64,000 nucleotides of DNA from Acidimicrobiales bacterium (lineage in GTDB: Bacteria; Actinomycetota; Acidimicrobiia; Acidimicrobiales; Acidimicrobilacustridaceae). The notes below the pieces were generated by a model that ran no database searches, was not told where the DNA came from, and was given only the letters and a program-made list of their open reading frames with translations. Location: NCBI GenBank assembly GCA_018401565.1, contig JAGYKS010000028.1, forward strand, positions 1-64,000, in the 5' to 3' direction. The position numbers and the translations under genes are program-made. Below, piece by piece: positions 10,328-20,427 of this stretch; the first letter of the stretch is position 1; each line of letters begins with the position of its first letter.

Positions 10328-11004
10328 GCCACCACCTCCACCAGCGCGTCGACAGCAACCGGGCGTCCGTCGACCACCACGAGCGGATTGAGATCCACCG
10401 ACACAACCTCGCTGCGGTCAACCGCCACTTTCGACAACGCCATGAGTACGTCGCACAGTGCCTCCCGGTCCACGGCCGGCTCACCCCTGAACTCGCCAAG
10501 CAGGGCCTGGGTGGCAAGGTCGTCGATCATCTCGGCGGCATCCACACGTTCGATCGGCACCAGGCGAACGGCCACGTCGCCAACGGCCTCAGCCAGAACT
10601 CCACCCACGCCGATCATGACGGTGGGTCCGAACTGCGGATCCACCGACATTCCGGCGATCAGCTCGCGTGTGCCTCGCACCATGGGTGCCACCAGCACGG
10701 CGACCTCGCCATCATCGGCGGTGGCCGCAGCGAGCAGTTCGGTGGCCGCCCGGCGAACGGCGGCCTCATCGGCAAGACCCAGACGCACAAGTCCCCGTTC
10801 GGTCTTGTGGGCGATGGCATCGCCGCACAGCTTGGCGACCACGGGAAACCCCAGTTCGCCGGCGGCAGAGACTGCGCCGTCCGCATCGCTCACGACCCGC
10901 TCGGACAGCAGCGGCAACCCGTACGGCGCCAGCAACTGCTTGGATGCAGCCTCGGACAGGGTCGTGGTGGGGGGCACAGCAGATGTCGACACGGCTGCAA
11001 ACAC
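10324..11004 (-). CDS. NDP-forming acyl-CoA synthetase, ATP-grasp (beta) subunit
   Basis: A 226-residue ATP-grasp subunit of the ADP-forming acyl-CoA synthetase family. It shows LLAPYGLPLLSERVV, GFPVVAKLCGDAIAHKTERG (nucleotide-binding Lys) and VLVAPMVRGTRELIAGMSVD, followed by GPTVMIGVGG and VDLNPLVVVDGRPVAVDALV. The frame is unbroken and the length matches stand-alone beta subunits. In many bacteria this domain is fused behind the alpha part. Here it is a separate gene placed first and overlapping the alpha gene by four bases. Its upstream region, with the 12-base repeats, is shared with the divergent FIST gene. Confidence 0.9.
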   Translation of the reverse strand: MFAAVSTSAVPPTTTLSEAASKQLLAPYGLPLLSERVVSDADGAVSAAGELGFPVVAKLCGDAIAHKTERGLVRLGLADEAAVRRAATELLAAATADDGEVAVLVAPMVRGTRELIAGMSVDPQFGPTVMIGVGGVLAEAVGDVAVRLVPIERVDAAEMIDDLATQALLGEFRGEPAVDREALCDVLMALSKVAVDRSEVVSVDLNPLVVVDGRPVAVDALVEVVA

Positions 11005-11019
11005 TACCGCCCGCCTGCC

Positions 11020-11091
11020 AACACGGGCGTCGGCACGGGCGCCGACACGGGTACATGCCCGGGTGCAGGCGCAGGTGCAGGCCCGGGTGCC
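11020..11091. repeat. Six 12-bp imperfect tandem units in a divergent promoter region
   Basis: Units start at 11020, 11032, 11044, 11056, 11068 and 11080, with the pattern NRCACGGGYGYC drifting to GGCCCGGGTGCC. They occupy most of the 123 bases between the divergently transcribed acyl-CoA synthetase and FIST genes, where both promoters must lie. Confidence 0.8.
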
Positions 11092-11127
11092 ACCGGAGGC
11101 CAGCGTCGACGACGGTAGGATCCGTTG

Positions 11128-12642
11128 ATGAACATCCTTGCTGCTGTCTTCATCGACAGTATCGACCTGCGCCAGGTCGCTGGTCCGTCCACCCGAATCG
11201 ACCTCACCGGCGTGCAGTTCTCGATTGCGGCCCCGTCACCGGTGCCCGTCACCATCGAACCCCACCTGGTTGTGCTGGTTCACTGCCCCGACAACCACTC
11301 GGGCAACGCCGCGCTGGAGGTCGTGTACTGGCGGGACGGCGAACAGATCGCCCGAAACGTTCAGCCGTTGCAGGTCGACCCAGGCAAGTTCAACTACCGA
11401 CTGGTGCGCGCTGAGTTGGCCTTTGACGACTACTCCACCATCGAAGCCCATTGCCGCGTCGACCTCGGCCCGGTCACTGTGGTCCCGTACACCCTGCTCC
11501 CCCTGCCCAGCGTGACGATGGCGGGGGCCTACCGGTCGGCCCTGTCGTTGCATCCGGTGGCAGCAGCCGCCACCGGAGAGGTGGTCGGTGACATTCTCGA
11601 AGCCATCGGGCCCGGGCCCGACCTGGCCGTGGTGGTCGCCGGCGGTGCCCATGGGGCGTCGCTGCAATCGGTCGTCGACACCGTGCGGTCCACCCTTGGC
11701 CCGTCGACACTGCTGGCGCTTGAGTCCGACGCTGTGATCGCCGGGGCAAGGGGAATCGAAGACCAACCCTCGATAAGCCTGTGGACGGGCGGGTGCGGAC
11801 CGGTCACCCCGGTGTCGGTCCAGGCCTCCGTTGTGGACAACGAACTGGACATCCGCGGCATCGCCCAGCTTCCCCACGACGGCACGTTGCTGCTCGTGGC
11901 AGGCACCGACTTCCCCGCTGGAGCCGTGCTCGACCAGGTGGCATTGGAGCGCCCACACCTGGTTGTGGCTGGCGGACTGGTCCCGGCCGGATCCCGCTTC
12001 GGACTGGACGGCTGGATGTCGCCCGCTGATGCCTCCACGGCCGTGGGGGTGGTGTTGGCCCCGGGGGCAGCAACGGTATCGGTGGCTCAGGCCCATCGAC
12101 CGGTCGGTGACCCCATGGTGGTGACCCAGGCCCGGGGGCATGTGATCGAAGAGCTGGCGGGAGCACCGGCCCTGGACCGGGTGGACGCACTGGTTCGGTC
12201 GCTGGATGGGCCGCTTCGCGATCTGGTCGCCGGTGGGTTGCACCTCGGCCTGGTGCAAGACGAGCGCAAGGTTGACTTCGATCCCGACGACTATGTGGTC
12301 CGGCGGGTCCTCGGGGCAGTGCGCGACACCCGTGCCATCGCCATCGCCGACACCGCCAAGGTGGGGTCGGTGGTGCAGTTCCAGTTGCATGATCCCGAGA
12401 TGGCCGGAACCGAGCTCAGGCGGGTGCTCGGTGGGAACCCCGGGTCGGGAGCGCTGCTGTTCACCTGCAACGCACGAGGCCATGCCATGTTCGACGACGC
12501 CGACCACGATCCCTCCATCGTGGCCGACGTGCTCGGCACCACGGCGGTGGGCGGACTGTTTTGCGCCGGGGAGATCGGGCCGGTCGGACCACGGTCGTGG
12601 TTGCACTCCTCGACCGCCGTCGTGGTCGTATTCGCCGCCTGA
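11128..12642 (+). CDS. FIST sensory protein with N-terminal DUF6941-like domain
   Basis: A single 505-residue frame with two parts. Residues 1-128 (MNILAAVFIDSID, then FDDYSTIEAHCRVDLGPVTV) look like the DUF6941 group of actinobacterial and phage-associated proteins. Residues 132-505 match the FIST_N and FIST_C ligand-sensing domains, with RSALSLHPVAAAATGEVVGD at the start. Near the end are FTCNARGHAMFDDADHDPS and GLFCAGEIGPVGPRSWLHSS, the FIST_C signature. FIST domains are thought to bind small molecules such as amino acids. ATG 11128 is preferred over TTG 11125. Residue 131 is itself a Met exactly where a free-standing FIST protein would begin, so this could be two genes joined by a lost base. 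Confidence 0.78.
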   Translation: MNILAAVFIDSIDLRQVAGPSTRIDLTGVQFSIAAPSPVPVTIEPHLVVLVHCPDNHSGNAALEVVYWRDGEQIARNVQPLQVDPGKFNYRLVRAELAFDDYSTIEAHCRVDLGPVTVVPYTLLPLPSVTMAGAYRSALSLHPVAAAATGEVVGDILEAIGPGPDLAVVVAGGAHGASLQSVVDTVRSTLGPSTLLALESDAVIAGARGIEDQPSISLWTGGCGPVTPVSVQASVVDNELDIRGIAQLPHDGTLLLVAGTDFPAGAVLDQVALERPHLVVAGGLVPAGSRFGLDGWMSPADASTAVGVVLAPGAATVSVAQAHRPVGDPMVVTQARGHVIEELAGAPALDRVDALVRSLDGPLRDLVAGGLHLGLVQDERKVDFDPDDYVVRRVLGAVRDTRAIAIADTAKVGSVVQFQLHDPEMAGTELRRVLGGNPGSGALLFTCNARGHAMFDDADHDPSIVADVLGTTAVGGLFCAGEIGPVGPRSWLHSSTAVVVVFAA

Positions 12643-12728
12643 GGACCGGACGCCACCTCCATGGGCTCGGCTAAGGTTCCACGGTCTTCGGTGCCAAAGC
12701 CGGGGCATCGGACAACGCAGGAGTACGG

Positions 12729-14697
12729 GTGAGCGACGCAGAGCTGACACAGCGGTCCATTGCAGCAGTTCGTGGCCTGGCCATGGACATGCCCCGACGG
12801 GCCAACTCCGGCCATCAGGGGACGGCGATGGCCCTGGCCCCTTTGGCCTATGCGCTGTGGGGTCGGGTGATGCGCTACGACCCGTCTGATCCCTCATGGC
12901 CCGACCGGGACCGCTTCGTGCTGTCGTGTGGGCATGCGTCGGTCCTGCTGTATTCGATGCTCCACCTCACCGGCTACGACGTCAGCCTGGACGACCTGCG
13001 GGATTTCCGGCAGTGGGACAGCCTGACTCCGGGTCACCCTGAGGTGCACCACACCCCGGGCGTGGAGGTCACCACCGGGCCACTGGCACAGGGCCTCGCC
13101 AATGCTGTGGGCATGGCCATGGCCGAGGAGTCGCTGCGGGCCCGTTTCGGTGCGGAACTGTTCGATCACCACACCTTCGTCATCGCCAGCGACGGTGATC
13201 TCATGGAAGGTCTCAGCCACGAGGCCGCCAGCCTCGCCGGACATCAGCAACTTGGTCATCTGGTGGTGATCTACGACGACAACCACATCACCATCGACGG
13301 AGTTTCCGAACTCACGGTCACCGATGACGCCGCAGCCAGATTCGCTGCCTACGGATGGCACGTCGAGAACGTCGGAGAGATCGCAGACGACGTCGACGCC
13401 CTCGAAGCTGCAGTGCGCCGGGGCATGGCCGAGACCACCCGTCCCTCCCTGATCGTCCTGCGCAGCCATATCGGCAGTCCCTCGCCAAAGTTCACCGACA
13501 CCCCCGCTGCCCACGGATCGCCGTTTGATCCCGATGAGATCGCCGTCACCAAGGAGATCATGGGGATACCGGGAGATGCCGACTTCTGGGTTCCCGATGA
13601 CGTGGCCGACCACATGGCGTCGCTGGGGCGTCGTGGCCAGCAGGCCCGAAGCCAATGGAATGATCGCCGGGCCGCCTGGACCGGGGACCACGCCACCCTG
13701 CAGGCCTGCCTCGATGGCACGCCGCTGCCCGGGTGGGAAGAGGCGCTGCCCACGTGGGACGTCGGTGCCAAGGTGGCCACCCGTGTGGCATCCAATGACT
13801 GCCTCAATGCCGTCATCGATGCCGTTCCGTCCATCATCGGCGGCGGGGCCGACCTGACCGGCAACACCGGAGTGGGCATCGACGGTCACGGACTGTTCGA
13901 CGCCAACGATCGCGCCGGACGCCTCGTGCACTTCGGCGTTCGGGAGCACGCCATGGGCGCCGTCATGAACGGCATGGCCCTGCACGGTGGAGCCCTCCCG
14001 GTGGGTGGGACATTTTTGGTCTTCAGTGACTACATGCGCCCGGCCGTCCGCATGGCGGCGCTCACCGGCGCCCATGTTGTGTACTTCGTGGAGCCACGAC
14101 TCAGTCGGGGTGGGCGAAGACGGACCGACCCACCAGCCCATCGAGCAGGTGGCATCGCTGCGGGCCATCCCCGGGTTGTGCCTGGTTCGGCCCGGTGACG
14201 CCAATGAGACCGCCATGGCATGGCGAGTGGCGGTGGAACGCAATGGGCCGGTCGGCCTGGTGCTCAGCCGCCAGAACCTTCCCGTTCTCGAAGGCACGGC
14301 AAACAACAGCGGCGTGCTGCGTGGCGCCTACGTCCTGCGGGACACCGATGGACCCCCGGCGCTGGTGATCATCGGGACCGGGTCAGAAGTTGCCCTGGCT
14401 GTGGACGCCGCCCAGCGACTCTGTGATGAAGGCATCTCCACCCGGGTGGTGTCGATGCCGTCGTGGGAACTGTTCGCTGAACAGACCGACAGCTACCGCA
14501 GCGAGGTTCTGCCATCGGGGGTCCCGACGGTGTCGGTGGAAGCCGGGGTGACCTTCGGGTGGGAGCGCTTCGCCAATGCTTCGGTTGGCATCGACCGCTT
14601 TGGTGCCTCGGCACCTGGTGACACCGTCATGGACCGGCTCGGCATCAACGTCGACAACCTGGTGGCAACCGCCCGGGACCTGCTCGAACGCACCTGA
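12729..14697 (+). CDS. tkt: Transketolase (frameshifted once)
   Basis: Thiamine-diphosphate enzyme of the non-oxidative pentose phosphate pathway that moves two-carbon units between sugar phosphates. The N-terminal motif is SGHQGTAMALAPLAY, where most transketolases read SGHPG. TDP/Mg binding is seen in ASDGDLMEGLSHEAASLAGH, and the catalytic Glu in HFGVREHAMGAVMNG. The frame changes near 14090, after ALTGAHVVYF, and continues HDSVGVGEDGPTHQPIEQVA to ATARDLLERT. Start GTG 12729 has CAGGAG a few bases upstream. It is first of the co-directional set tkt-tal-pgl, which supports a pentose phosphate operon. Confidence 0.95.
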
Positions 14698-14828
14698 GGG
14701 GGCATGTGGGTCACACTGGTGGTCCACACTGGGGAACATCAGGGTGAAGGTGGACTTACGAACCACCGAGCTCACGACCACAGGCCACAAGATCACGGAC
14801 AACGAGACCACCGACAACGGGAGCACCC

Positions 14829-15922
14829 ATGGGCCGCCTGCACGACCTCCACGACCAACAGGGCCAGAGCCCATGGCTCGACAACCTCAAACGGGCGTGG
14901 GTGGACAACGGCGAGTTGAACCGCTGGGTGGAGCGCGGGGTGCGCGGCATCACCTCCAATCCGACCATTTTCCAAAAGGCGATCGAGTCCACCTCGGACT
15001 ACGACGACCAGTTCGGCGCGCTGGTGCGAGATGGAGTGACCATCGATGACGCCTACTGGGAACTCGTGACCACCGATATCCGCAGCGCGCTTGCCATCTT
15101 GCGCCCGGTCCACGATGCCAGCGACGGAGTAGACGGCTTTGTGTCCGTTGAGGTGGCCCCCGCACTGGCCCACGACACAGCCGGCACCACCGCCGCCGCC
15201 CGGCATCTGGCCACAACGATCAACGAGCCCAACCTGTACGTGAAGATTCCCGGCACCGCTGCAGGCCTTCCGGCGATCACCACCATGATCAGCGAGGGAC
15301 ACAGCGTGAACGTGACCCTGTTGTTCTCGGTACAACGGTATGCCGAGGTGATCGAGGCCTACCTGACCGGCCTCGAGGCCCACCCCGGTGACCTGTCCGG
15401 GTGTCGTCGGTGGCATCGTTTTTCATCAGCCGGGTCGACACCGAGGTGGATCGGCGTCTGAACGACATCGGCACCGATGCTGCGCTGGCGTTGCGCGGAC
15501 GGGCAGCAGTCGCCAACGCCCAGGTGGCCTACCAGGTGTTCGCTGATGCGTTCACCGGTCCACGTTGGCAGGCACTGGCCGACCGCGGTGCCCGGGTGCA
15601 ACGACCATTGTGGGCATCCACATCCACCAAGGACCCTGACTACCCCGACACGTTGTATGTGGACACGCTCATCGGTCCCAATACCGTCAACACCATGCCC
15701 GACGCCACCCTCGGCGACTTCGACGATCACGGATCAGTGGCACGCTCTGTGGACGCAGACCCTGCCGGCGCCGTTGCCGTCCTGCAGGCCATCGCCGACG
15801 TGGGTGTGGACATTGATGCCGTGACCCGGGTACTCGAGGCCGAAGGGGTGGCCTCGTTCACCAAGTCGTTCGATGAGTTGCTGGCCGTGCTGGCCAGCCG
15901 GGCAGCGGAATTCCGCAACTGA
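14829..15922 (+). CDS. tal: Transaldolase (frameshifted once)
   Basis: Schiff-base aldolase exchanging dihydroxyacetone units between sedoheptulose-7-phosphate and glyceraldehyde-3-phosphate. It shows SPWLDNLKRAWVDNGELNRW, VRGITSNPTIFQKAI (substrate site), LYVKIPGTAAGLPAI with the Schiff-base Lys, and VNVTLLFSVQRYAEVIEAYL. The frame changes near 15400 and continues SSVASFFISRVDTEVDRRL, then LYVDTLIGPNTVNTMPDAT, ending AAEFRN at 15922. ATG 14829 is preceded by GGGAG. The length fits the long actinobacterial transaldolase type. It lies between tkt and pgl. Confidence 0.95.
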
Positions 15923-15934
15923 ATGGGGTGATGA

Positions 15935-16609
15935 GTGCGCGGTGAACTGGTGGTGGTCGACGACGTGTTCGGCGAGTTTGCCGAACGTGTCGTGGAGTCG
16001 TTTCATGCGCGGCCGCTGGACACCTTTTCGTTGGCGTTGTCGGGCGGAGACACTGCCCGTCGCTGCTACGAGCGTCTGTCGTCAGACGCAGGAACCCAGA
16101 TCGACTGGTGGAAGGTGGATCTCTACTGGGGCGACGAGCGTTGTGTGCCCGCAGACGATCCCGACTCCAACTATCACCTGGCCCGGGAAGCGTTGCTTGA
16201 TCGTGTCGGGGCCGCCAACGCGTCGTACCCGATGCGTTGTGATGATGGGCCAGAGTCCTACCAGCTTCGTCTCGCCGACCTCGGGCACATCGATCTGGTG
16301 CATCTGGGTCTGGGGCCCGACGGCCACACCGCCTCGCTGTTTGCGAACTCGCTCGCCCTGGACGCAGACCCGGGGGTGCTGGTCACGATGAACGTTGACC
16401 CCAACGGCGCCAGCGCCCACCAGCGCATGACCCTGACCTACGCCGGCATCGAACGGGCCCGGCTGGTGCTGGTCACGGTTGTGGGCGAGGCCAAGCGTGA
16501 GGCCCTGGCGCGGGTGGTGGCCGGTGACCCCCGAGCCCCGGCGACTGCCGTCGACGCCCCCCACGTGGTCTGGATCGTGGATCAGGCCGCAGCCGGTGAC
16601 CTGGGGTGA
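15935..16609 (+). CDS. pgl: 6-phosphogluconolactonase
   Basis: Hydrolyses 6-phosphogluconolactone in the oxidative pentose phosphate branch. The 224-residue frame is unbroken. It contains FSLALSGGDTARRCYERL (phosphate loop), VDLYWGDERCVPADDPDSNY (family signature) and LGLGPDGHTASLFANSLALD. The start is GTG 15935, twelve bases after the tal stop. In many actinobacteria zwf and opcA lie between tal and pgl. They are absent here, so glucose-6-phosphate dehydrogenase must be elsewhere or replaced by an F420-dependent enzyme. Confidence 0.94.
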   Translation: MRGELVVVDDVFGEFAERVVESFHARPLDTFSLALSGGDTARRCYERLSSDAGTQIDWWKVDLYWGDERCVPADDPDSNYHLAREALLDRVGAANASYPMRCDDGPESYQLRLADLGHIDLVHLGLGPDGHTASLFANSLALDADPGVLVTMNVDPNGASAHQRMTLTYAGIERARLVLVTVVGEAKREALARVVAGDPRAPATAVDAPHVVWIVDQAAAGDLG

Positions 16610-16666
16610 GTCCCCCGGCCCGCTCCCACCTGCTCACCGCCGGGGTCCAAGCGGTAGCGTGACGAC

Positions 16667-19055
16667 ATGTCTGATCCCGGTATGACCTGGCCACTTGATC
16701 TGGGTGATGAGGAGCTGCTGGCAGCCGCAGCTCAGGTGCGTGACCAGTACCACGGGCAGCGGATCACCTACTCGCCCAAGGTGTTCATACCCCTGACCAT
16801 GCTGTGCCGTGATCGTTGCGGATACTGCACCTTCGCCCAGCCGCCGGCGCGTCTCGACAGCCCGTACCTTTCGGCCGAGCAGGTTCTTGCCATCGCCCGT
16901 CAGGGTGCCCGGGCTGGTTGCCATGAGGCACTGTTTACCCTCGGCGAACAGCCCGAGGACCGCTACCCGGCGGCACGGGACTGGCTCAACGAGACACGGC
17001 TACGCCTCGACCGTGGAGTACCTGGCTGCGATGTGTCAGCTGGTGCTGGACGAGACCGGACTGCTGCCCCATTCAAACGCCGGTGCCCTGTCCCCCACCG
17101 AGCTGGCCATGATGCGCGAGGTGGCGCCATCGCAGGGAATGATGATCGAGTCGCTGGCCGACCTCGCCTGCCATCGCAACGCCCCGGACAAGACCCCCGA
17201 GCGGCGGCTGGCAACCCTCGAGGCGGCAGGGGAACTCGGCATCGCCTTCACCACCGGAATTCTGGTCGGCATCGGCGAAACTCCCGCTGATCGTGTTGCC
17301 GCCTTGCACGCCATTGCCGACAGTCACCGGCGCTGGGGCCACGTGCAGGAAGTGATCGTGCAGAACTTCCTGCCCAAGGCTGGCACCGCCATGCACAACG
17401 CACCCGCCTGCGATCCCCGCGACTACCTGCGCACGGTTGCGGCCGCCCGGCTGATCCTGCCCGGTGACGTCCATCTGCAGGCCCCACCCAACCTGTCCGA
17501 CGACTTTGGCACTCTGCTCGGTGCCGGAATCGACGATTGGGGCGGGGTCTCCCCGGTCACTGCCGACCACGTCAACCCCGAGCGTCCGTGGCCGGCGCTG
17601 CAGCGCCTCACCGAGGTCACCGCCGCCCACGGGTTCGACCTCGCCCCACGGCTCACGGTGTACCCCTCGGTGGTGCACGCCGGCGACCGGTTCATTGCCG
17701 AGTCCCTGCGGTTTGCCGTCATGGATCGGGCCGACGCCGAGGGCCTTGGTCGCGACGACCCCGGCGCCGTGCTGGTGCAGCGTCTGGCCCCGGCCAGCCC
17801 GGAACAGGTCGACGACGGCATGGAGGTGCTCAATATCGGACCCCGTTCCACGGCCTGGTATTCCGGTGGCACCAACAACCCGCCGTCGTTGCGTTCGTTC
17901 GAGGTCAAGCCCTCATCGTCAGCACCGGTGGCCGGTGCGGTGGCCGAGGTTCTCGCCGGTGTGCAGGCAGGCCAGGAGCCCGGCGTGGACGAGCTGGTGA
18001 CGCTGTTCTCAGCCCGGGGTACGTCGATGCAGGCGGTGTGCGACGTTGCCGACGAGTTGCGGTCGGTGGCGGTTGGCGACACGGTGACGTGGGTCCGAAA
18101 CCGAAACATCAACTACACCAACGTGTGCACCTTCAAGTGCAAGTTCTGTGGATTCTCCAAGGGTCCGCTGTCGCTGAACCTGCGGGGCACGCCCTACCTG
18201 CTGACCCTCGACGACATCGCCGGGCGGGTGGCCGAGGCCGCCGCCATGGGCGCCACCGAGGTGTGCCTGCAAGGTGGCATCCACCCCGACTTCGACGGCG
18301 ACTACTACATCGACGTCACCCGGGCCGTGAAGCAGGCCGCCCCCGACATCCACGTGCATGGCTTCACCGCCCTTGAGGTCACCGAGGGCGCCCGTCGCCT
18401 GGGCGAAGACCTCACCACCTACCTTCTGCGACTCAAGGAGGCGGGTCTAGCGACCCTGCCGGGTACCGCCGCCGAGATCCTCGACGACCCGGTGCGCGCC
18501 ATCATCTGCCCCGACAAGATCTCCACCGACGAATGGCTCGAAGCCCATCGCTGCGCCCACAGCATCGGCCTGCGGTCCAACGTCACCATCATGTTCGGTC
18601 ATGTGGAACAGCCGGTGTCGTGGGCACGACACCTGGTGCGTACCCGGGACCTGCAAAAAGAGACCGGCGGCTTCACCGAGTTCGTCCCGCTGCCGTTCGT
18701 CCACATGGCCGCGCCGCTGTATTTGCAAAAGCGTGCCCGTCGGGGTCCCACATTCCGCGAGACCCTGCTGATGCACGCCGTCGGACGCATCGCCTACCAC
18801 GGTCACATCCACAACGTTCAGGTGTCATGGCCCAAACTCGGGGTTGAGGGTTCGCGTCAGGCGCTGCGCAGTGGGGCCAACGACCTGGGCGGCACGTTGG
18901 TGAACGAGAACATCTCGCGGGCCGCCGGTGCATCCCACGGCCAGTCCATGGATCAAGGCGACTTTGCCGAGCTGGTTGCACCGTTGCATCGACCGTTGGC
19001 TCAGCGCACCACGCTGTACGGATCGGTCGAGCCCATGGGGGCGACCACCACCTGA
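16667..19055 (+). CDS. fbiC: FO synthase FbiC (fused CofG-CofH, frameshifted once)
   Basis: Makes the deazaflavin FO, the chromophore of cofactor F420, from tyrosine and a ribityl-uracil precursor. It is one long chain with two radical-SAM modules. The CofG half carries [10 protein letters not shown]. The CofH half, after about 450 residues, carries [13 protein letters not shown]. Other landmarks are [52 protein letters not shown] and the C-terminal [20 protein letters not shown]. The frame changes near 17005 (after RDWLNE, resuming [13 protein letters not shown]). Start ATG 16667. It is co-directional with pgl but separated by 57 bases. Confidence 0.95.
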
Positions 19056-19056
19056 A

Positions 19057-19266
19057 TCAGTCCATGTCGTCGAGCCGGTGACGTGGGGTGAGCAGCACGA
19101 CTGCCTTGTCAACCGACCGACGGGCTCGGGTCAGCAGCTTTTCGTCCACGGGAAGCTCGTGGCCACCAGCGTCAATGGATTGGCGCAGCCGGGCGATGGC
19201 CAGATCTGCGAGTTCCTCACTGATGGCCTCCAGCCGGACACGGATGTCATCGAATTCACCTGCCAT
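19057..19266 (-). CDS. Small helical hypothetical protein, 69 residues
   Basis: The unbroken frame MAGEFDDIRVRLEAISEELA continues into a predicted all-helical, charged protein (RLRQSIDAGGHELPVDEKLL). No membrane segment or cysteine is present. It is convergent with fbiC, its stop lying 1 base beyond that of fbiC, and diverges from the next gene. No function recognised. Coding is supported by the open frame and the balanced alternation of charged and hydrophobic residues. Confidence 0.65.
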   Translation of the reverse strand: MAGEFDDIRVRLEAISEELADLAIARLRQSIDAGGHELPVDEKLLTRARRSVDKAVVLLTPRHRLDDMD

Positions 19267-19350
19267 GGGCTCATCATCGCAGACCCGGGGTCACCAGCGG
19301 CCGCCGCCACGTGTTCGGGTCACGGTGGGTGGGCACTACTGTTCACAGCG

Positions 19351-20100
19351 ATGAACGACGCACACGAGTGGCTGTCGGTGGACGTCGACGGCGACACCTA
19401 CCTGTTTGATCTCACCTTTCTCACGAGCTCGTGGAGCTGCATCTACGGCAACGGTTGTCCAGGCATCGCCGATGCCCCGGCGCCCGAACTTGAACAAGGT
19501 TGCTGCTCACACGGCGCCCACCTGCTCGACAAACCTGACCGCCGCAAGGTTCGGGCCATGGCTGAGCGGCTCACCGCCGACCAGTGGCAGTTGCGTGACG
19601 TGGCCGAAGCCGCCGGTGGCGCAGTGCACCGCAACGACGACGGCGACTGGGTGACCCGGGTGCACGACGGCGCCTGCATCTTTCACAACCGGCCCGGCTT
19701 CGCTGCCGGCGCCGGGTGTGCTCTGCACCTCATGGCGCTTGAGGCCGGCGAGCGCCCCATCGACACCAAGCCGGCGGTCTGCTGGCAGCTACCCCTGCGG
19801 CTCGACTACCACCGTGCCGACAGTGGTCACCTCACCTACATGCTCACCGAATGGAAACGCCGGGACTGGGGCGAAGGTGGCGAGGAGTTCCATTGGTGGT
19901 GCACCGAATCGCCCGAGGCCTTCGGCGACGGCCATGGCGACCCGGTGTGGCTGACCCTGCGGGAAGAGATCGTGGAACTCGTCGGCGAGCAGCCGTACGC
20001 CGCGCTCACCGACCACGTGGCTGAACTGACCCGCAGTCGCCCGGTTGGAACACCAGTGACGTTGCTGCCTCATCCGGCACTGCGCCGCAACGGTGATTGA
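19351..20100 (+). CDS. Conserved cysteine-rich hypothetical protein
   Basis: About 249 residues starting at ATG 19351 (MNDAHEWLSVDVDGDTYLFD). Cysteines cluster as SCIYGNGCPG, QGCCSHGAHL, DGACIFHN and GAGCALHLMAL, followed by KPAVCWQLPLRL and FHWWCTESPEAFGDG. The arrangement suggests a bound metal or Fe-S cluster, loosely like the YkgJ/DUF3109 metal-chelating proteins, but I cannot assign a family. The frame is unbroken. It diverges from the small helical protein gene and converges on the small zinc-ribbon gene. Confidence 0.75.
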   Translation: MNDAHEWLSVDVDGDTYLFDLTFLTSSWSCIYGNGCPGIADAPAPELEQGCCSHGAHLLDKPDRRKVRAMAERLTADQWQLRDVAEAAGGAVHRNDDGDWVTRVHDGACIFHNRPGFAAGAGCALHLMALEAGERPIDTKPAVCWQLPLRLDYHRADSGHLTYMLTEWKRRDWGEGGEEFHWWCTESPEAFGDGHGDPVWLTLREEIVELVGEQPYAALTDHVAELTRSRPVGTPVTLLPHPALRRNGD

Positions 20101-20102
20101 GG

Positions 20103-20291
20103 TCAGTCCTCGTCGTCGGTTTCTTCAAACATGCACCATGACGCATGCTCGGTGCGTGGCTCACACCCGCACTCGGGGCACGGCTCATCACGGGCTGGAC
20201 CGCCGAGGAGGTCCTCAAGGTCAATGTTGGTGCGCTTTAGGGCCCTGGCCTCTTCAAAGCGCCGATGTCGCCCCTTTTTCACCGCGCACAC
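20103..20291 (-). CDS. Small zinc-ribbon-like hypothetical protein
   Basis: A short protein with a basic N-terminus (VKKGRHRRFEEARALKR) and a cysteine-rich C-terminus (CPECGCEPRTEHASWC), ending in an acidic tail (EETDDED). The cysteine spacing suggests one zinc site. Start candidates are GTG 20291 and GTG 20282, and no strong ribosome site separates them. Its stop lies two bases beyond that of the converging cysteine-rich gene. Function unknown. Confidence 0.6.
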   Translation of the reverse strand: MCAVKKGRHRRFEEARALKRTNIDLEDLLGGPARDEPCPECGCEPRTEHASWCMFEETDDED

Positions 20292-20427
20292 TCCCGTTGG
20301 GTAACCGGCGTAAGAACGACACCTTACCCGCCCGGGGCCACCAGTGGGACACCCGGACGCATTCCATGCCATCTGGTTCCCTTCTGCACCATCACCGGTG
20401 CACGTCGGCCGGCCCTATGCTTCGCCC

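Noticed and set aside
11236..12897. Long open frame on the minus strand opposite the FIST gene (553 codons)
   Set aside because: The composition is Gly/His/Arg-rich shadow sequence. The opposite strand carries clear FIST motifs.
12894..14306. Long minus-strand frame opposite transketolase (470 codons)
   Set aside because: No family features are visible. The sense strand is unmistakable transketolase.
14760..14828. Quasi-repeat of ACnACnA blocks between tkt and tal
   Set aside because: The periodicity is too irregular. It looks like composition bias rather than a true tandem repeat.
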